DNA of 64,000 nucleotides from Lunularia cruciata (GCA_948567375.1 OX419760.1:12648001-12712000); one strand, 5' to 3'; numbered from the stretch's first letter, positions 12,481 through 22,483 are shown. Numbers and translations are program-made. The notes: generated from the letters alone by a model not told the origin.

Positions 12481-15400
12481 CTTGGTCCACTTGGGATGCA
12501 ACTAGAGGATGTGTGGAGCTTGCAGCTAGAGTGGAGGGAGTTTTTCACATAGAGGTTGGAACCTCTAGTGGTCGGGAGCATGACACTACTGCTCTTAAGG
12601 GTTTAGTGTAGCAGCTAATCAGTACGTCTTCCACTCCTATGGTAGTTATAGAAGATACTTGGGAGCCAGATCTTGGACCTAAGCTTACTAGAGAGGAAAG
12701 ATTGAGGGTTTGGAGAATCTTGAGGAGCTACAGAAGTTGTTTTGCCTTTAATATGAAGGATTTGGGTGCTTTTAAAGGACCTGGTATACAAATTGAGCTA
12801 ACTAGCAATACACCAATTTTCCAATGTCCTTATAGCTATAGTGACATGTAGAGGACATTGATTCAAAGCCTGAGTAGTGACCTTTTTGAGGCTGGTTTGG
12901 TGGAGATTTCACATGGAGAGTATGCATCAGTGACAATGATACCAACCAAGAAGGATATGCATGGCAACTACATAGATAGGTGGATGTGTGGAGATTATTG
13001 TCCTATCAACCAATAGACCAGGGCTGATTGGTATGCCATGCCTACACCGGAGGAGATTGTTGATGCGATTGGGCATGCAAAGGTCTTCAGTACTTTGGAT
13101 CTTCAAGCGGGATATCATCAATTGCTGATCAGAGAGGAAGACAAGTCTAAGACAACATTTGGGCTATTGATCCTCACAACAAGGATGTGTTATATTAGTG
13201 GAGGTTCTTACCATTTGGGTTAGAGAATGCAGCTATCGAGTTCCAAAGGGTCATGGATAGGATTCTAGCTAGACTGGATTTTGCTTGGTGCTATATTGAT
13301 GACATTTTGATCTATAGCACAACTGTGGAGGAGCATGAGAGATAGTTATTGGAGGTGTTTGAGAGGTTGAGATCTCATGGACTCAAATTACATCTTAGGA
13401 AGTGTAGGTTCTTCCATGAGCAAGTTGAGTATTTGGGTCACACTATCTACCCTAGAGGACTTGGTATCCAATAGACCAAGGTAGAGGCTATTGCATGTAT
13501 TCCTTGGCCTACAGATGTGAGCAGAGTGCAAGCATTCCTTAGGTTAGCAAACTTCTATTGCTGCTATGTTAGAGGATTTAGTGCCATTGCCAAGGCCTTG
13601 ACAAAGTTGAACAAGCTTACACATGAGTGGTGTTGGGGAGATGAGCAAGAGAGAGCTTTGTAGAGCTCAAAGAGAGGTTGACATCTGCTCCTATTTTGAG
13701 GAGACCAATCAGAGGACAACCATTTCAAATTCATATTGATTGGAGTATGTTGGAGCTTGGAGCAATGCTCACCCAACATGATGATCAGGAGAAGGAGTTT
13801 GTGGTGACCTATGCTAGTCGCTCCAACAATTCAATGGAGGCAAAGTAAAGTTCATATGAGAGAGAGTGCTTGGCAGCAGTTTGGGTAGTAGCACATTTCC
13901 CATGTTATCTATTTGGTAACCCCTTCACTCTCATCATTGATCATCAACCACTGAAGTGGTTGATGGAGTCTGACAAGCTTTCAAGGAAGCTTGTATGATG
14001 GGCTCTATCTTTATAAGAGTATGATTTCATAGTTGTTCATAGACCTAGAATGGTGAACCATGATGTAGATGTGTTCAGTAGAAACCCATGTCCCAGCCAG
14101 TAGGATCAGATTGGAGCACGTTAGCATGGTAAGACAGATGAGGAGATGGTTCCAAGTTGGCATGCATTTTCCTTTCTTTGTATATTTTTTGAGGCTTTGG
14201 TGGTACCTCTCTTAGCGTATACAAGAGGAGTTATTGAGGTCATAGATCCAAAGAGTGAAGATATTGGTATAGTTCAGCGAGACATTCATGGTGACATCTT
14301 AGTGATGGACTATCTTTACACTGGTGTTGTGGGTGGCATAATTGGAGCCAAGGAGAGAGATCGTGTCCTTCAACAAGCCAGACAATTAAAATTGGAGGGT
14401 AGACACCTTTGGCGTGTATGGGAGGATGGTAGAGTGCAAGGAGTACCACTTCCATCTTAGAGACCATAGTTGGTCCGTCATGCTCATGAAGAGCTAGGAC
14501 ATTTTTGGAGTAAAGCATACATATAGCTTACTCCAAAGTCACTATTGCTGGCATGGTATGCAGACCAAGGTACATCAGTTTGTTGCCAAATGTGTGGTTT
14601 GTGACCAAGTTAGAGCATCATTCAGTGCTCCTATACCACAATCTATTACCTATCATGGGATTGGTTTACCATTGCAGTTTGGACTTTGCTAAAGCTTTAT
14701 TGTTGATTGTGAGACATCATTGATATGTTTTAGTGATGGTGGAGCAATTCTCCAAGTGGATTGAGTTGGTGGCACTTCCTGAAAAATCTAGTGAAGTGAC
14801 AGCTTACTCGTTCTTGGATTGAGTTCTTAGTCATTTTGGTGCACTTGCTAAGGTTTTGATTGATCACGGTACAAAGTTCTTGGGGGAGTTTCAGGTCTTG
14901 TGTGATAAGGCTTTGATTGATCATCATACTACATCCCGAGATCACCTTGAGGCAGATGGCTTAGCAAAGAGAGTGGTTCAGATGATGAAGAGAGAATTAC
15001 GAAAGTATGGTTTGCAAAGAGGCCACTTGGGAGATTGGGATCTCCAATTACCTTGGTTGGCTATGGGCTATCAATTCAGACGGCAAGCCTTAGCATCCTT
15101 CTCTCCTTACTTCCTACTCTATGGACAAGATCTAGATTTACCTGTAGCCATTCGTCAAGATGTTATTGTAGTTTTGGACTTGGATGACCTAGATGTATGG
15201 ATGAGCGCATGTTCTCAATGGATAGAGATCTTTCCTAGAGTGATGCCAATAGGCTTTGAGAACTTGGTGATTGCTCAACATAGAGATACTTTATGTTATG
15301 CTACTATTTGAGGAGGAGGTTATAGACCCTTGATCTTTTGATTTCATCAAAGAGACTATGTATATTTGATTTCATCAAAGAGACTATGTATATTTGATTT

Positions 15401-15693
15401 CATCAAAGAGACTATATATATGTACAATAGACAACACCAATGACACTTGATGTTTCGACAGGCCGTACTATCTTGAGAGTGCATGAGGTTTGCCATTTGG
15501 GTCCTTGTGTTAGAAGGACATGATGATGTTATTTGGAAGGATTATGTGGGTAATTGTGTGCCATGCCACCTCCCAAACATTGATGGTTCTATGGATCCAA
15601 GCTTGGTACTTGTACGTGCAAGCTTGAGGTGTATGTTATGTGGCTCTTCTGGTGGAGTTGCTACTATGTTAGTGTGTGATAGTTGTTCAAGAG
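12481..15693 (+). pseudogene. Element B pol: RT, RNase H, integrase, half PHD finger
   Basis: Reverse transcriptase signatures are KVFSTLDLQAGYHQLLIREE (13080-13139) and YIDDILIYS (near 13297). RNase H signatures include LIIDHQPLKWLM (near 13932). Integrase signatures are LIDHGTKFLGEF (14857-14892) and a later stretch where the usual catalytic Glu is Lys (GLAKRVVQ). The C-terminal part reads CHLPNIDGSMDPSL and then CMLCGSS...MLVCDSCSR, i.e. CxxC...MLxCDxC, the first half of a PHD finger. The sequence is cut there by the A LTR at 15694. Stops, frame changes and the Glu-to-Lys change show it is inactive. Confidence 0.72.
15337..15420 (+). repeat. 28-bp tandem triplication inside element B integrase
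   Basis: Three copies of a 28-bp unit (TTTGATTTCATCAAAGAGAC plus 8 bp) start at 15337, 15365 and 15393. Because 28 is not a multiple of three, each extra copy shifts the reading frame. The first copy already carries a TGA in the ancestral frame. Confidence 0.9.
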
Positions 15694-16116
15694 TGTAACA
15701 ATATGGAGTTTAGTGACGAAGTTAGTTGAGCTTACGAAGTAGAGAATAAGACAAAATAGCCTAGAATATTCTAGAAGCATCTAAGAAGCTTCTTAGGAAG
15801 CTTCCTAACTAGTTAACTTGTGCCCTAAGCAGGTAGCTTCTAGAAGGAAGCTTCTAGAAGCTTCTAACTAGCTTAGCTTGCACGCCAAGTAGGCGGCTTC
15901 TAGAAGGAAGCTTCTTGAGAAGCTTCCTAGTTAACTTGGCTTGCACTCCAAGAAAGCGGCTCAAGGAAGCTTCTTGAGAAGCTTCAAGGGACTTGTATGA
16001 TACCTATAAATACCAAGGCCGAAGCTCATGCTAGGCATTCGGAGTTTTCCCTCATTCAAGTGTCCCAATGTGAATTTCCATTCTCCTATTTCTCTCCTCG
16101 GTTTCGGTCTTTTACA
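15694..16116 (+). repeat. Left LTR of element A
   Basis: Begins TGTAACAATATGG and ends GTCTTTTACA, directly before the primer-binding site. It contains about four tandem modules of roughly 45-65 bp rich in GAAGCTTC, a TATA box CTATAAATA (16004-16012), and a transcribed leader. Confidence 0.95.
15764..15985 (+). promoter_or_regulatory. Heat-shock-element cluster upstream of the LTR A TATA box
   Basis: Heat-shock factors bind alternating inverted GAA units (nGAAnnTTCn). Here GAATATTCTAGAA (15764-15776) is a perfect three-unit site and GAAGCTTCTAGAAGCTTC (15847-15864) a perfect four-unit site. GAAGCTTC itself occurs eight times, starting at 15785, 15797, 15847, 15857, 15907, 15919, 15966 and 15978. 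TTCTAGAA also occurs at 15838 and 15898. The TATA box begins at 16004. The same array lies in the right LTR (20984-21205). Binding is inferred from the consensus; by analogy, the Arabidopsis copia element ONSEN is heat-activated through LTR heat-shock elements. Confidence 0.65.
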
Positions 16117-16117
16117 T

Positions 16118-16129
16118 TGGTATCAGAGC
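16118..16129 (+). other. Primer-binding site, initiator-Met tRNA
   Basis: TGGTATCAGAGC, complementary to the 3' end of plant initiator-Met tRNA, lies one base after the left LTR of element A. Confidence 0.93.
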
Positions 16130-16138
16130 AGGAATGGG

Positions 16139-16354
16139 ATGGATGGAATTTATGGACCACCAAATCCACTTCCGCCAAACCATTGGGACTTTCATGTCCA
16201 GATATTACCAAAGCATCGTTTCACACAGTTCATCACCTCACGCTTTGGGCAGGATTTTCTACATATGATCACCGTGTCAGAGGAACCCTTGATACTTCCA
16301 GTTGTGACTTATGGAGAACGGTGGACGTGTTGTATCTATGTGTTAATCAACTAG
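16139..16354 (+). CDS. Leader ORF upstream of gag, element A
   Basis: A 71-aa ORF in the transcribed leader between the primer-binding site and gag. It contains NPLPPNHWDFHVQI, SRFGQDF and EEPLILPVVTYGE. Related sequence occurs in the same place in element C: ORF 43443-43652 has NPLILPVVIYE, and 43669-43872 has NPLPSN and RNFGEEYYQ. Conservation between two diverged elements suggests a peptide or a shared leader function, but I do not recognise the family. It may act as an upstream ORF that lowers gag initiation, or be the fossil of an upstream part of gag. Confidence 0.5.
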   Translation: MDGIYGPPNPLPPNHWDFHVQILPKHRFTQFITSRFGQDFLHMITVSEEPLILPVVTYGERWTCCIYVLIN

Positions 16355-16387
16355 ATAAATTGAGGGTAGTGGATTAGGGTAGTAGCA

Positions 16388-17287
16388 ATGGCCGCAATAC
16401 CGGATGTTATCCTTGCAATGCAACAACAAATCGAGCATCTTACTTGATTGTTGGATGAACGAGACCAGCAACGGCGAGAACAGATAGACAGAGCGCCAGT
16501 TCGAGATGGAGAAGATCGCATTCGATTTCCGAAACCCAAGGTGTTTGAAGGCAAGAATGTTCCAGGCACAGTGGAAAATTTTGTGTTTGACTGTGAACGT
16601 TACTTTGAAGCCACCAATCTTCAAGACGAGCGGAAACAAATTCTCTTGGCTTCTAGCCAGTTGGATGGCGTGGCAAAACTTTGGTGGCGATTCCGAGTAG
16701 AAAGAGCTGAACGACAAATTGTTACACCAATTTTGACATGGGCAGAATTCAAGGATGCAATACTTGGTCGATTTCAGACTATAAATGCCACCAGAGCTGC
16801 ACGAGATAAATTGGCGGAGTTGAGGCAGATTGGTTCGGTGAGAAGCTACATCACACAATTTCAGAATATCATCATGCAAATTCCAGATATCCAAGAAGGT
16901 GAAGTTCTGGATCGATTTGTGCGAGGATTGAAGTCACGAACCAGATTGGAGGTGACCATGCGAGAGCCACAGAACGTAGAAGAAGCCATGCAATTGGCTG
17001 AGCGTTTTGATTCCTTAGTTGCAACAACTTGGTCTCGACCTCGACCTACACAAAACCTACCCGTACCACGAGTGGAAGAACCGGTACCAATGGAGATTGA
17101 TGCTATCCAGCAAAGACCACTTGGCACAGCAGATAGAGAAAGATTACGACAAAATGGAGGTTGCTTTTATTGTCACCAGTTGGGGCATCGCATTGCTGAA
17201 TGTCCACTCAAGAATGGACAACCTCGACAAGTTGCCCAAGTGGAGGTTGTGGAGCGGAATGATCCGGGAAACGAGGAATCCCAGTAG
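16388..17287 (+). pseudogene. gag: Element A gag
   Basis: Capsid/nucleocapsid protein, 299 codons from ATG 16388. The retrotransposon gag domain (about residues 60-200) includes LDGVAKLWWRFRVERAE and FVRGLKSRTRLEV. A CCHC zinc knuckle CFYCHQLGHRIAEC lies near residue 258. A TGA at 16445 (codon 20) interrupts it and is consistent with a CGA-to-TGA mutation. The rest (16448-17285) is open. It ends in CAG TAG inside the 5' arm of a stem-loop, with pol continuing in the -1 frame. Without the early stop the gene would look intact. Confidence 0.9.
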
Positions 17288-20200
17288 GAGATTTCGAGCC
17301 GCCTACTGGGAGCTTGATTAGTTCCAATGGGATTGAAGGCTCGATCTATGCAAGTTTGCTTCACTTGCAAGGTATGATATCTAATCGGGGTTGTAGAATT
17401 TTGGTTGATTCTGGAAGTTCAAAGAATTGCATGTCTATGCAAGTGGCAAAGGAATTGGGTATTCCTATCAGGCCAGTGATTGGAAGTAGTTTGATGATGG
17501 CGGATGGTAGAAAGGGTTCTGCATTCCGCACCTTGCATCCTGTTACCTTCAAGATTGGGAAGGAGTATTTGGAGTGTATGAGGTTCGTAGTGGCACCTCT
17601 ACATTATGATATCATTCTAGGTCTACCTTGGCTTGAATGTCATAAGGTTCAATTTGATTGGACCCGACACCAAATTCAAGTACAACACCAAGGTAGGAAT
17701 TTCCGATTAGGTTGTCTGGCACCTTTGAGTAAGACACCTAAGAATAGTCAGTCCCAAGATGGGAAGTTTGTCGAGAAGGTAGCCATAGAGCAAATCTGGA
17801 AGGGAGATGAGTCCCAAGATGGGAAGTTTGCCAGGAAGGCAACCATGGAGCAAGCTTGGAAGAGAGATGAGTCCCTAGAAGGGAAGTTTGTGAATGAAGC
17901 AGCCATAGAGCAAGCTTTGGAGGACGATAAGTCTGTATTCGCGGTGTGGATCAAGCCGATTGCACAAGAACAATCTGAGGAGGGCCAAGTGCCGCATCAA
18001 GCAATGGTTGATCGGATAGTTCAGGAGTTTGCAGATGTGTTTCCGGATGATCTGCCAAAGGGATTACCCTCCGATCGAGGTATGCCCTTCAAGATCAAGT
18101 TATTGCCAGGGAGTACTCCAGTGAGTAGACCAATCTATCGGCTCTCACCAAAGGAGTTGGAGGAGTTGCGAACAACACTTACAGAGTTGTTGGAGAAGGA
18201 TTTCATACGACATAGTACCTCTCCGTGGGGAGCACCGGTACTATTTGTTCCAAAGAAGGATGGAGGACTTCGTTTCTGTATTGATTACCGTGGGCTCAAT
18301 AAGCAAACCGTGAAGAATGCATATCCCTTGCCTCGGATCGATGACCTGCTTGATCAACTAAGAGGAGCACGCTACTTTTCCAAGCTGGATCTTCGTAGCG
18401 GCTATTGGCAAATTCCTATTGAAGGAGAGGATGTGCAAAAGACTGCTTTTCGCACAAGGTATGGACATTTTGAGTGGAGAGTTCTACCTTTTGGACTCAC
18501 TAATGCTCCAGCAGTCTTCATGGATCAGATGCATCGAGTGTTGGAGGGACTATTAGATCAGTCCGTGGTGGTGTTCTTAGATGATATCTTAATCTATAGC
18601 AGGACAGAGGCAGAACATGTGAATCATGTGCGAGAAGTCCTAAGATGACTACGACAGTGGAAATTTTACTGCAAGAAGTCAAAGTGTGCTTTTTGGCAGA
18701 AGGAGGTTACCTTCTTGGGTCATAAGATCTCATCAGAGGGGATCAAGATGGAAAAAGAGAAGATCAAGGCCATTACTGATTGGCCTACCCCGAAGGATGC
18801 TACAGAAGTACGAGCATTCAATGGACTGGCCAATTTTTATCGACGGTTCATCCACTATTATGCTCACGTGGCTGCACCATTGACTGACCTCTTGGGAAAG
18901 AACTCGAGCTTCCAGTGGACCACCAAGCATGAAGAAGCATTCCAGAGGTTAAAGCATATGGTGTCTTCAAGACCTATTCTTCAACCATATGATCCTCAAC
19001 TACCTTGTGTGGTTGATTTTGATGCTTCTAACTTTGCAATTGGAGCTGTGTTGCAACAAGAATTTCCAGATGGACTACATCCAATTGCCTTTGTGTCTCG
19101 CTGACTAAATACAGCGGAAAGAAATTACTCTGCTCGGGATCGGGAACAACTTGCAATGGTATATGCCACCAAGGTATGGAGGCATTATCTCTTGGGGAAA
19201 CAAGTGATCATGCGAACTGATCACAAGCCATTGTTGCAGACCTTACACCTAGAGCACATGAAGAGTCGACATCATCGATGGGAAGAGCAACTCCAATTGT
19301 TCGACATCAAACTTGAGTACAAACCAGGTCGGTTCCATGTCATCCCTGATGCTCTATCACGACGACCTGATTTGAAGTCTCTTCCTCTCATCACGGCAGC
19401 AATTACAACGGTGTCAATTGATCCCAAGATTCATAACGAGTTTCGGTTAGCCCTACAGCAAGATCCCTTCTTCCAAATGGTACACGGTCGTCTAACAGCA
19501 CGCGACAAGGAGTACAACACCTTCTCCTTCAAGGAAGGCCTTTTATTCCATGCAGACCAGATCTATGTTCCAACCAAAGGTGATCTTCAACTTGTGCGCC
19601 TTCAAGAAGCCCATGATTTACCAATAGCTGGTCACATGGGAGTGGACAAGACCTTGGGCACCCTCCAACGCCAATGGTGGTGGCCCAACATGACACGAGA
19701 TGTTCGAGACTTTGTCCGATCATGTGAGAGTTGCCAACGGAACAAGGCCAGCAACCAGAAGCCGAGTGGACTCCTTCAACCACTCGCCATTCCATCCGCT
19801 CGTTGGGAGCATGTGAGCTTGGATCTCATCACATCCTTGCCAAAGACAAAACAAGGACACACGGCAATTGTGGTGTTTGTGGATAAGCTTAATAAGCAAA
19901 TCCACTTGGCACCAACCTGTGATACCGTGGATGCTCCAACCTTAGCACAAATCTACTTTGACAATGTCTTCAAGCATCATGGGATGCCACGTGTACTCAT
20001 CTCCGACCGTGATCCTCGATTTACCGGGAAGTTTTGGCAAGCACTCTTCCAGATGCTCGGCACCAAGCTTGCTTTGTCCACGGCCTATCATCCTCAAACT
20101 GATGGACAAACCGAACGCGCCAATCGAACATTGGAGGATATGTTGCGGGCCTTTGTCAATGTCCACCATACCAACTGGGATGAATGTCTTGCAGCTGCAG

Positions 20201-20838
20201 AATTTGCCTACAACAATTCCAAACAGGCAAGCACTGGATTTTCTCCCTTCTTTCTCAATTTTGGCCAAGATCCGCTTGTTCCAGATTCTCTTCTTGCTCC
20301 CCCTCCCTCTCAGGTTCCTCATACTTCTACATTCTTGACCACTATATCCCAATCTCTCCAACAAGCCAAATCTCACCTCCTTGTTGCTCAGAATCGCCAA
20401 AAACAATATGCAGACCATCATCGTCGTGATCTCACCTTTGAAGTTGGTGATAAAGTCATGTTGTCCTCTAGTAACCTCCCTCTCCCACTTGATACCCAAG
20501 TTCGTAAACTTGCTCCTAATTGGATAGGACCCTTTGATATCACCCACATTATCTCTCCTGTTGCTTATCGTCTTGCCTTACCTTGTCACATGCGTATCCA
20601 TCCTGTCTTTCATATTTCCAAGTTGAAACCCTTTGTTCCTAACCCTTCTTCCTTTTCCTCTCGAGTCCAACCTCCCCCTCTTCCTGTCCCTATCAATGAT
20701 CATGAGGAGTACGAAGTTGACCGTATCCTTGCGCGTCGCCATATTCAACGAGGCCGTCACCAACATACGGAGTACAAGGTCCTTTGGAAAGGGTATCCCC
20801 TTCATGATGCTACATGGGAACCTCTTTCTCACCTCTAG
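17263..20838 (+). pseudogene. pol: Element A pol: protease, RT, RNase H, integrase, chromodomain
   Basis: One continuous frame with two in-frame TGA codons (18646-18648 in RT, 19102-19104 in RNase H) and no indel. In order: aspartic protease [10 protein letters not shown] (near 17404), [12 protein letters not shown] (near 18271) and FLDDILIYS (near 18574), RNase H VDFDASNFAIGAVLQQE (near 19012) and TDHKPLLQTL, integrase HHCC zinc finger (GHMGVDKTL...CESCQRNK, 19632-19749), core LDLITSLP, ISDRDPRF and GQTERANRTLED holding the D-D-E triad, and a chromodomain at the C-terminus (EEYEVDRILARR...YKVLWKGYP...WEP, 20704-20823). The chromodomain places it among chromoviruses. Both stops fit CGA-to-TGA. 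Pol is entered in the -1 frame relative to gag. Confidence 0.92.
17266..17344 (+). promoter_or_regulatory. Candidate -1 ribosomal frameshift signal, element A gag-pol
   Basis: Gag is in frame 2 and pol in frame 1. The -1 frame is open only after TGA 17260-17262 and gag ends at 17285-17287, so any shift must occur in that short overlap. GGGAAAC (17266-17272) lies in it with the correct phase (CCG GGA AAC, i.e. X XXY YYZ). After 6 nt follows a 10-bp perfect stem, TCCCAGTAGG (17279-17288) with CCTACTGGGA (17302-17311). Loop bases TCGAGCC (17294-17300) can pair with GGCTCGA (17338-17344), giving an H-type pseudoknot. Element C keeps the stem and the spacing. Confidence 0.75.
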
Positions 20839-20913
20839 AATGCACAGATGGCCATCAAGGAATTCGAAGCTTCACTGGCGACGAGGACGTCACCAACTAG
20901 CGGCGGGGGAATA

Positions 20914-21336
20914 TGTAACAATATGGAGTTTAGTGACGAAGTTAGTTGAGCTTACGAAGTAGAGAATAAGACAAAATAGCCTAGAATATTCTAGAAGCAT
21001 CTAAGAAGCTTCTTAGGAAGCTTCCTAACTAGTTAACTTGCGCCCTAAGCAGGTAGCTTCTAGAAGGAAGCTTCTAGAAGCTTCTAACTAGCTTAGCTTG
21101 CACGCCAAGTAGGCGGCTTCTAGAAGGAAGCTTCTTGAGAAGCTTCCTAGTTAACTTGGCTTGCACTCCAAGAAAGCGGCTCAAGGAAGCTTCTTGAGAA
21201 GCTTCAAGGGACTTGTATGATACCTATAAATACCAAGGCCGAAGCTCATGCTAGGCATTCGGAGTTTTCCCTCATTCAAGTGTCCCAATGTGAATTTCCA
21301 TTCTCCTATTTCTCTCCTCGGTTTCGGTCTTTTACA
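20914..21336 (+). repeat. Right LTR of element A
   Basis: Identical by eye to 15694-16116 except TTGCGCC where the left copy has TTGTGCC. Downstream sequence is a different element fragment, and no target duplication is visible. Confidence 0.95.
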
Positions 21337-21923
21337 ACATCCTTCTTTGGATGGATATCTAGGAGTGCCATGATGCGTAAGGAAATAGCCTTGCAACCTC
21401 AAAGTGTAACTACTCCAAATTAATATGGACTAAAGTGCTCTTGGAAGTGAGATTGATGCTAAAGGACAATGGTATGGCTAACCAAGCACAAAAATATCTC
21501 TTCAATAGCAATCAGTCCAATGCCTCCCATGCCTTTCTCCATCACAAGAAGTTGACTAGCCGCTAAAACCCTACTAACTAACATAGAAATATCTCTTCTC
21601 GCTATTGCTATAACCACTTGAAATAGCTTGGTAAATCCACTAGGAGGATCATCTACCTAAAAGTAATCTATGAGATGCTCATAGATCATCCTTGACAAGC
21701 CTCCTAAGAAGAGGCAAGAGGTAGTGCATAATGCTAGTGCAAAAAGCAACCTATCAAGACATACAAGTTGCTCAGGTTGATAATCTATGATATCTAATGG
21801 TACTTCATCTCCTACCATGGGATATAGTGAGCATAGAGAAGAGATAGTCTCATCAATGGCACTAGCTATAGATAAATGGTGTAGCGCTTGTGTTGCTCTA
21901 CTAAACTCTCCCACTTGACCCAA
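21337..21923 (-). pseudogene. Non-LTR-like reverse transcriptase fragment 1
   Basis: On the minus strand this reads GFTKLFQVVIAIARRD, VLAASQLLVMEKGMGGIGLI (GGIxxIAI-type RT motif) and then FGVVTL...GCKAISLRIMALLDIHP. The segment 50105-51600 holds the corresponding QFAIATLGGCEIVITSIRAS motif, so both belong to one family. The sequence is interrupted by TAG, TAA and TGA codons and is cut at 21336 by the right LTR of element A, which lies exactly at the RT reading frame. It probably derives from a non-LTR retrotransposon, judged from motif order only. Confidence 0.5.
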
Positions 21924-22483
21924 TGTCCTACACTATTGTAATTGAGTGGACTATGTGGTAGCTTGTGGCAAAATCTATCTCCTAAAGTGTGCAATCCTAA
22001 CCAACTCCTCTTATAGGGTAGCCCAATCCCCTAGTTGGAATTGACAAAATCTAGCAATCACCTCTTTATGCCCCACACGTCCTTCTCTAACATAACAAAG
22101 GCCCCATTAAGGGAGTAAGAGGAATAAGAACCATGCTAACTCATCCAAGGAATCATGTGCTAGATAAGCAAGTGGTAGGCAAAAAGCCTGTCTAGCCGCA
22201 TCATAGAATGTACAAGGTAGCATATAAAATAGATATGAACATGGAAATTAGTCTCAAATAACCCCAATATACAACCCAACTACAATGCTAACCACTCCCA
22301 TGACTCAATCTGTATCCCTAGAATGGTCAAGAAAAGGGATAGAGGAAACATAATCCAGAGTGTTACCATTGTTGATGTGATCACTCATCTCACGTAAGCA
22401 TCCTAATTGGTCCAATCATACTCCTTATGCATCCTTCACACATGAGCCTTTACCTCTTATGAGGTAAAGCATTAGTGATGCAA
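21924..22483. other. No feature recognised
   Basis: AT-rich sequence between the RT fragment and the truncated C element. It may be the upstream part of the same decayed RT element, but I cannot support this. Confidence 0.4.

Larger units (their letters stand above)
8437..15693 (+). mobile_element. Decayed Ty3/gypsy element B, interrupted by two solo LTRs
   Basis: The order on the plus strand is gag, zinc knuckle, reverse transcriptase, RNase H and integrase with a C-terminal extension, which is Ty3/gypsy order. Many stops and frame changes show it is old. A family-C solo LTR (10190-10924) and a reverse-oriented family-A solo LTR (12121-12472) are inserted in it. Its coding sequence stops abruptly at the left LTR of element A (15694). 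No LTRs belonging to B itself were identified. Lineage is uncertain; the C-terminus carries half a PHD finger and no chromodomain was seen. Confidence 0.75.
15694..21336 (+). mobile_element. Young Ty3/gypsy chromovirus A, complete
   Basis: A 5,643-bp element with two 423-bp LTRs (15694-16116, 20914-21336), an initiator-Met primer-binding site (16118-16129), a leader ORF, gag, pol with a C-terminal chromodomain, and a purine tract GGCGGGGGA (about 20902-20910) before the right LTR. The LTRs differ by eye at one base only, a CG-to-TG change near 15821, so insertion was recent. Catalytic motifs of protease, RT, RNase H and integrase are all visible. The coding sequence still carries three in-frame TGA codons (16445, 18646, 19102), so this copy should not make full-length proteins. 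Flanking 5-mers AAGAG and ACATC do not match. Confidence 0.95.

Noticed and set aside
15764..15985. GAAGCTTC motifs as a cloning artefact of HindIII sites
   Set aside because: The motifs lie in diverged modules, occur in both LTRs and in an older solo LTR, and are embedded in natural LTR sequence.
16343..17127. Minus-strand ORFs antisense to element A gag
   Set aside because: They are shadows of the gag frame with no domain signature.
20704..20838. Chromodomain as a host chromatin gene
   Set aside because: It is in frame with integrase and just before the right LTR, so it belongs to the retrotransposon pol.
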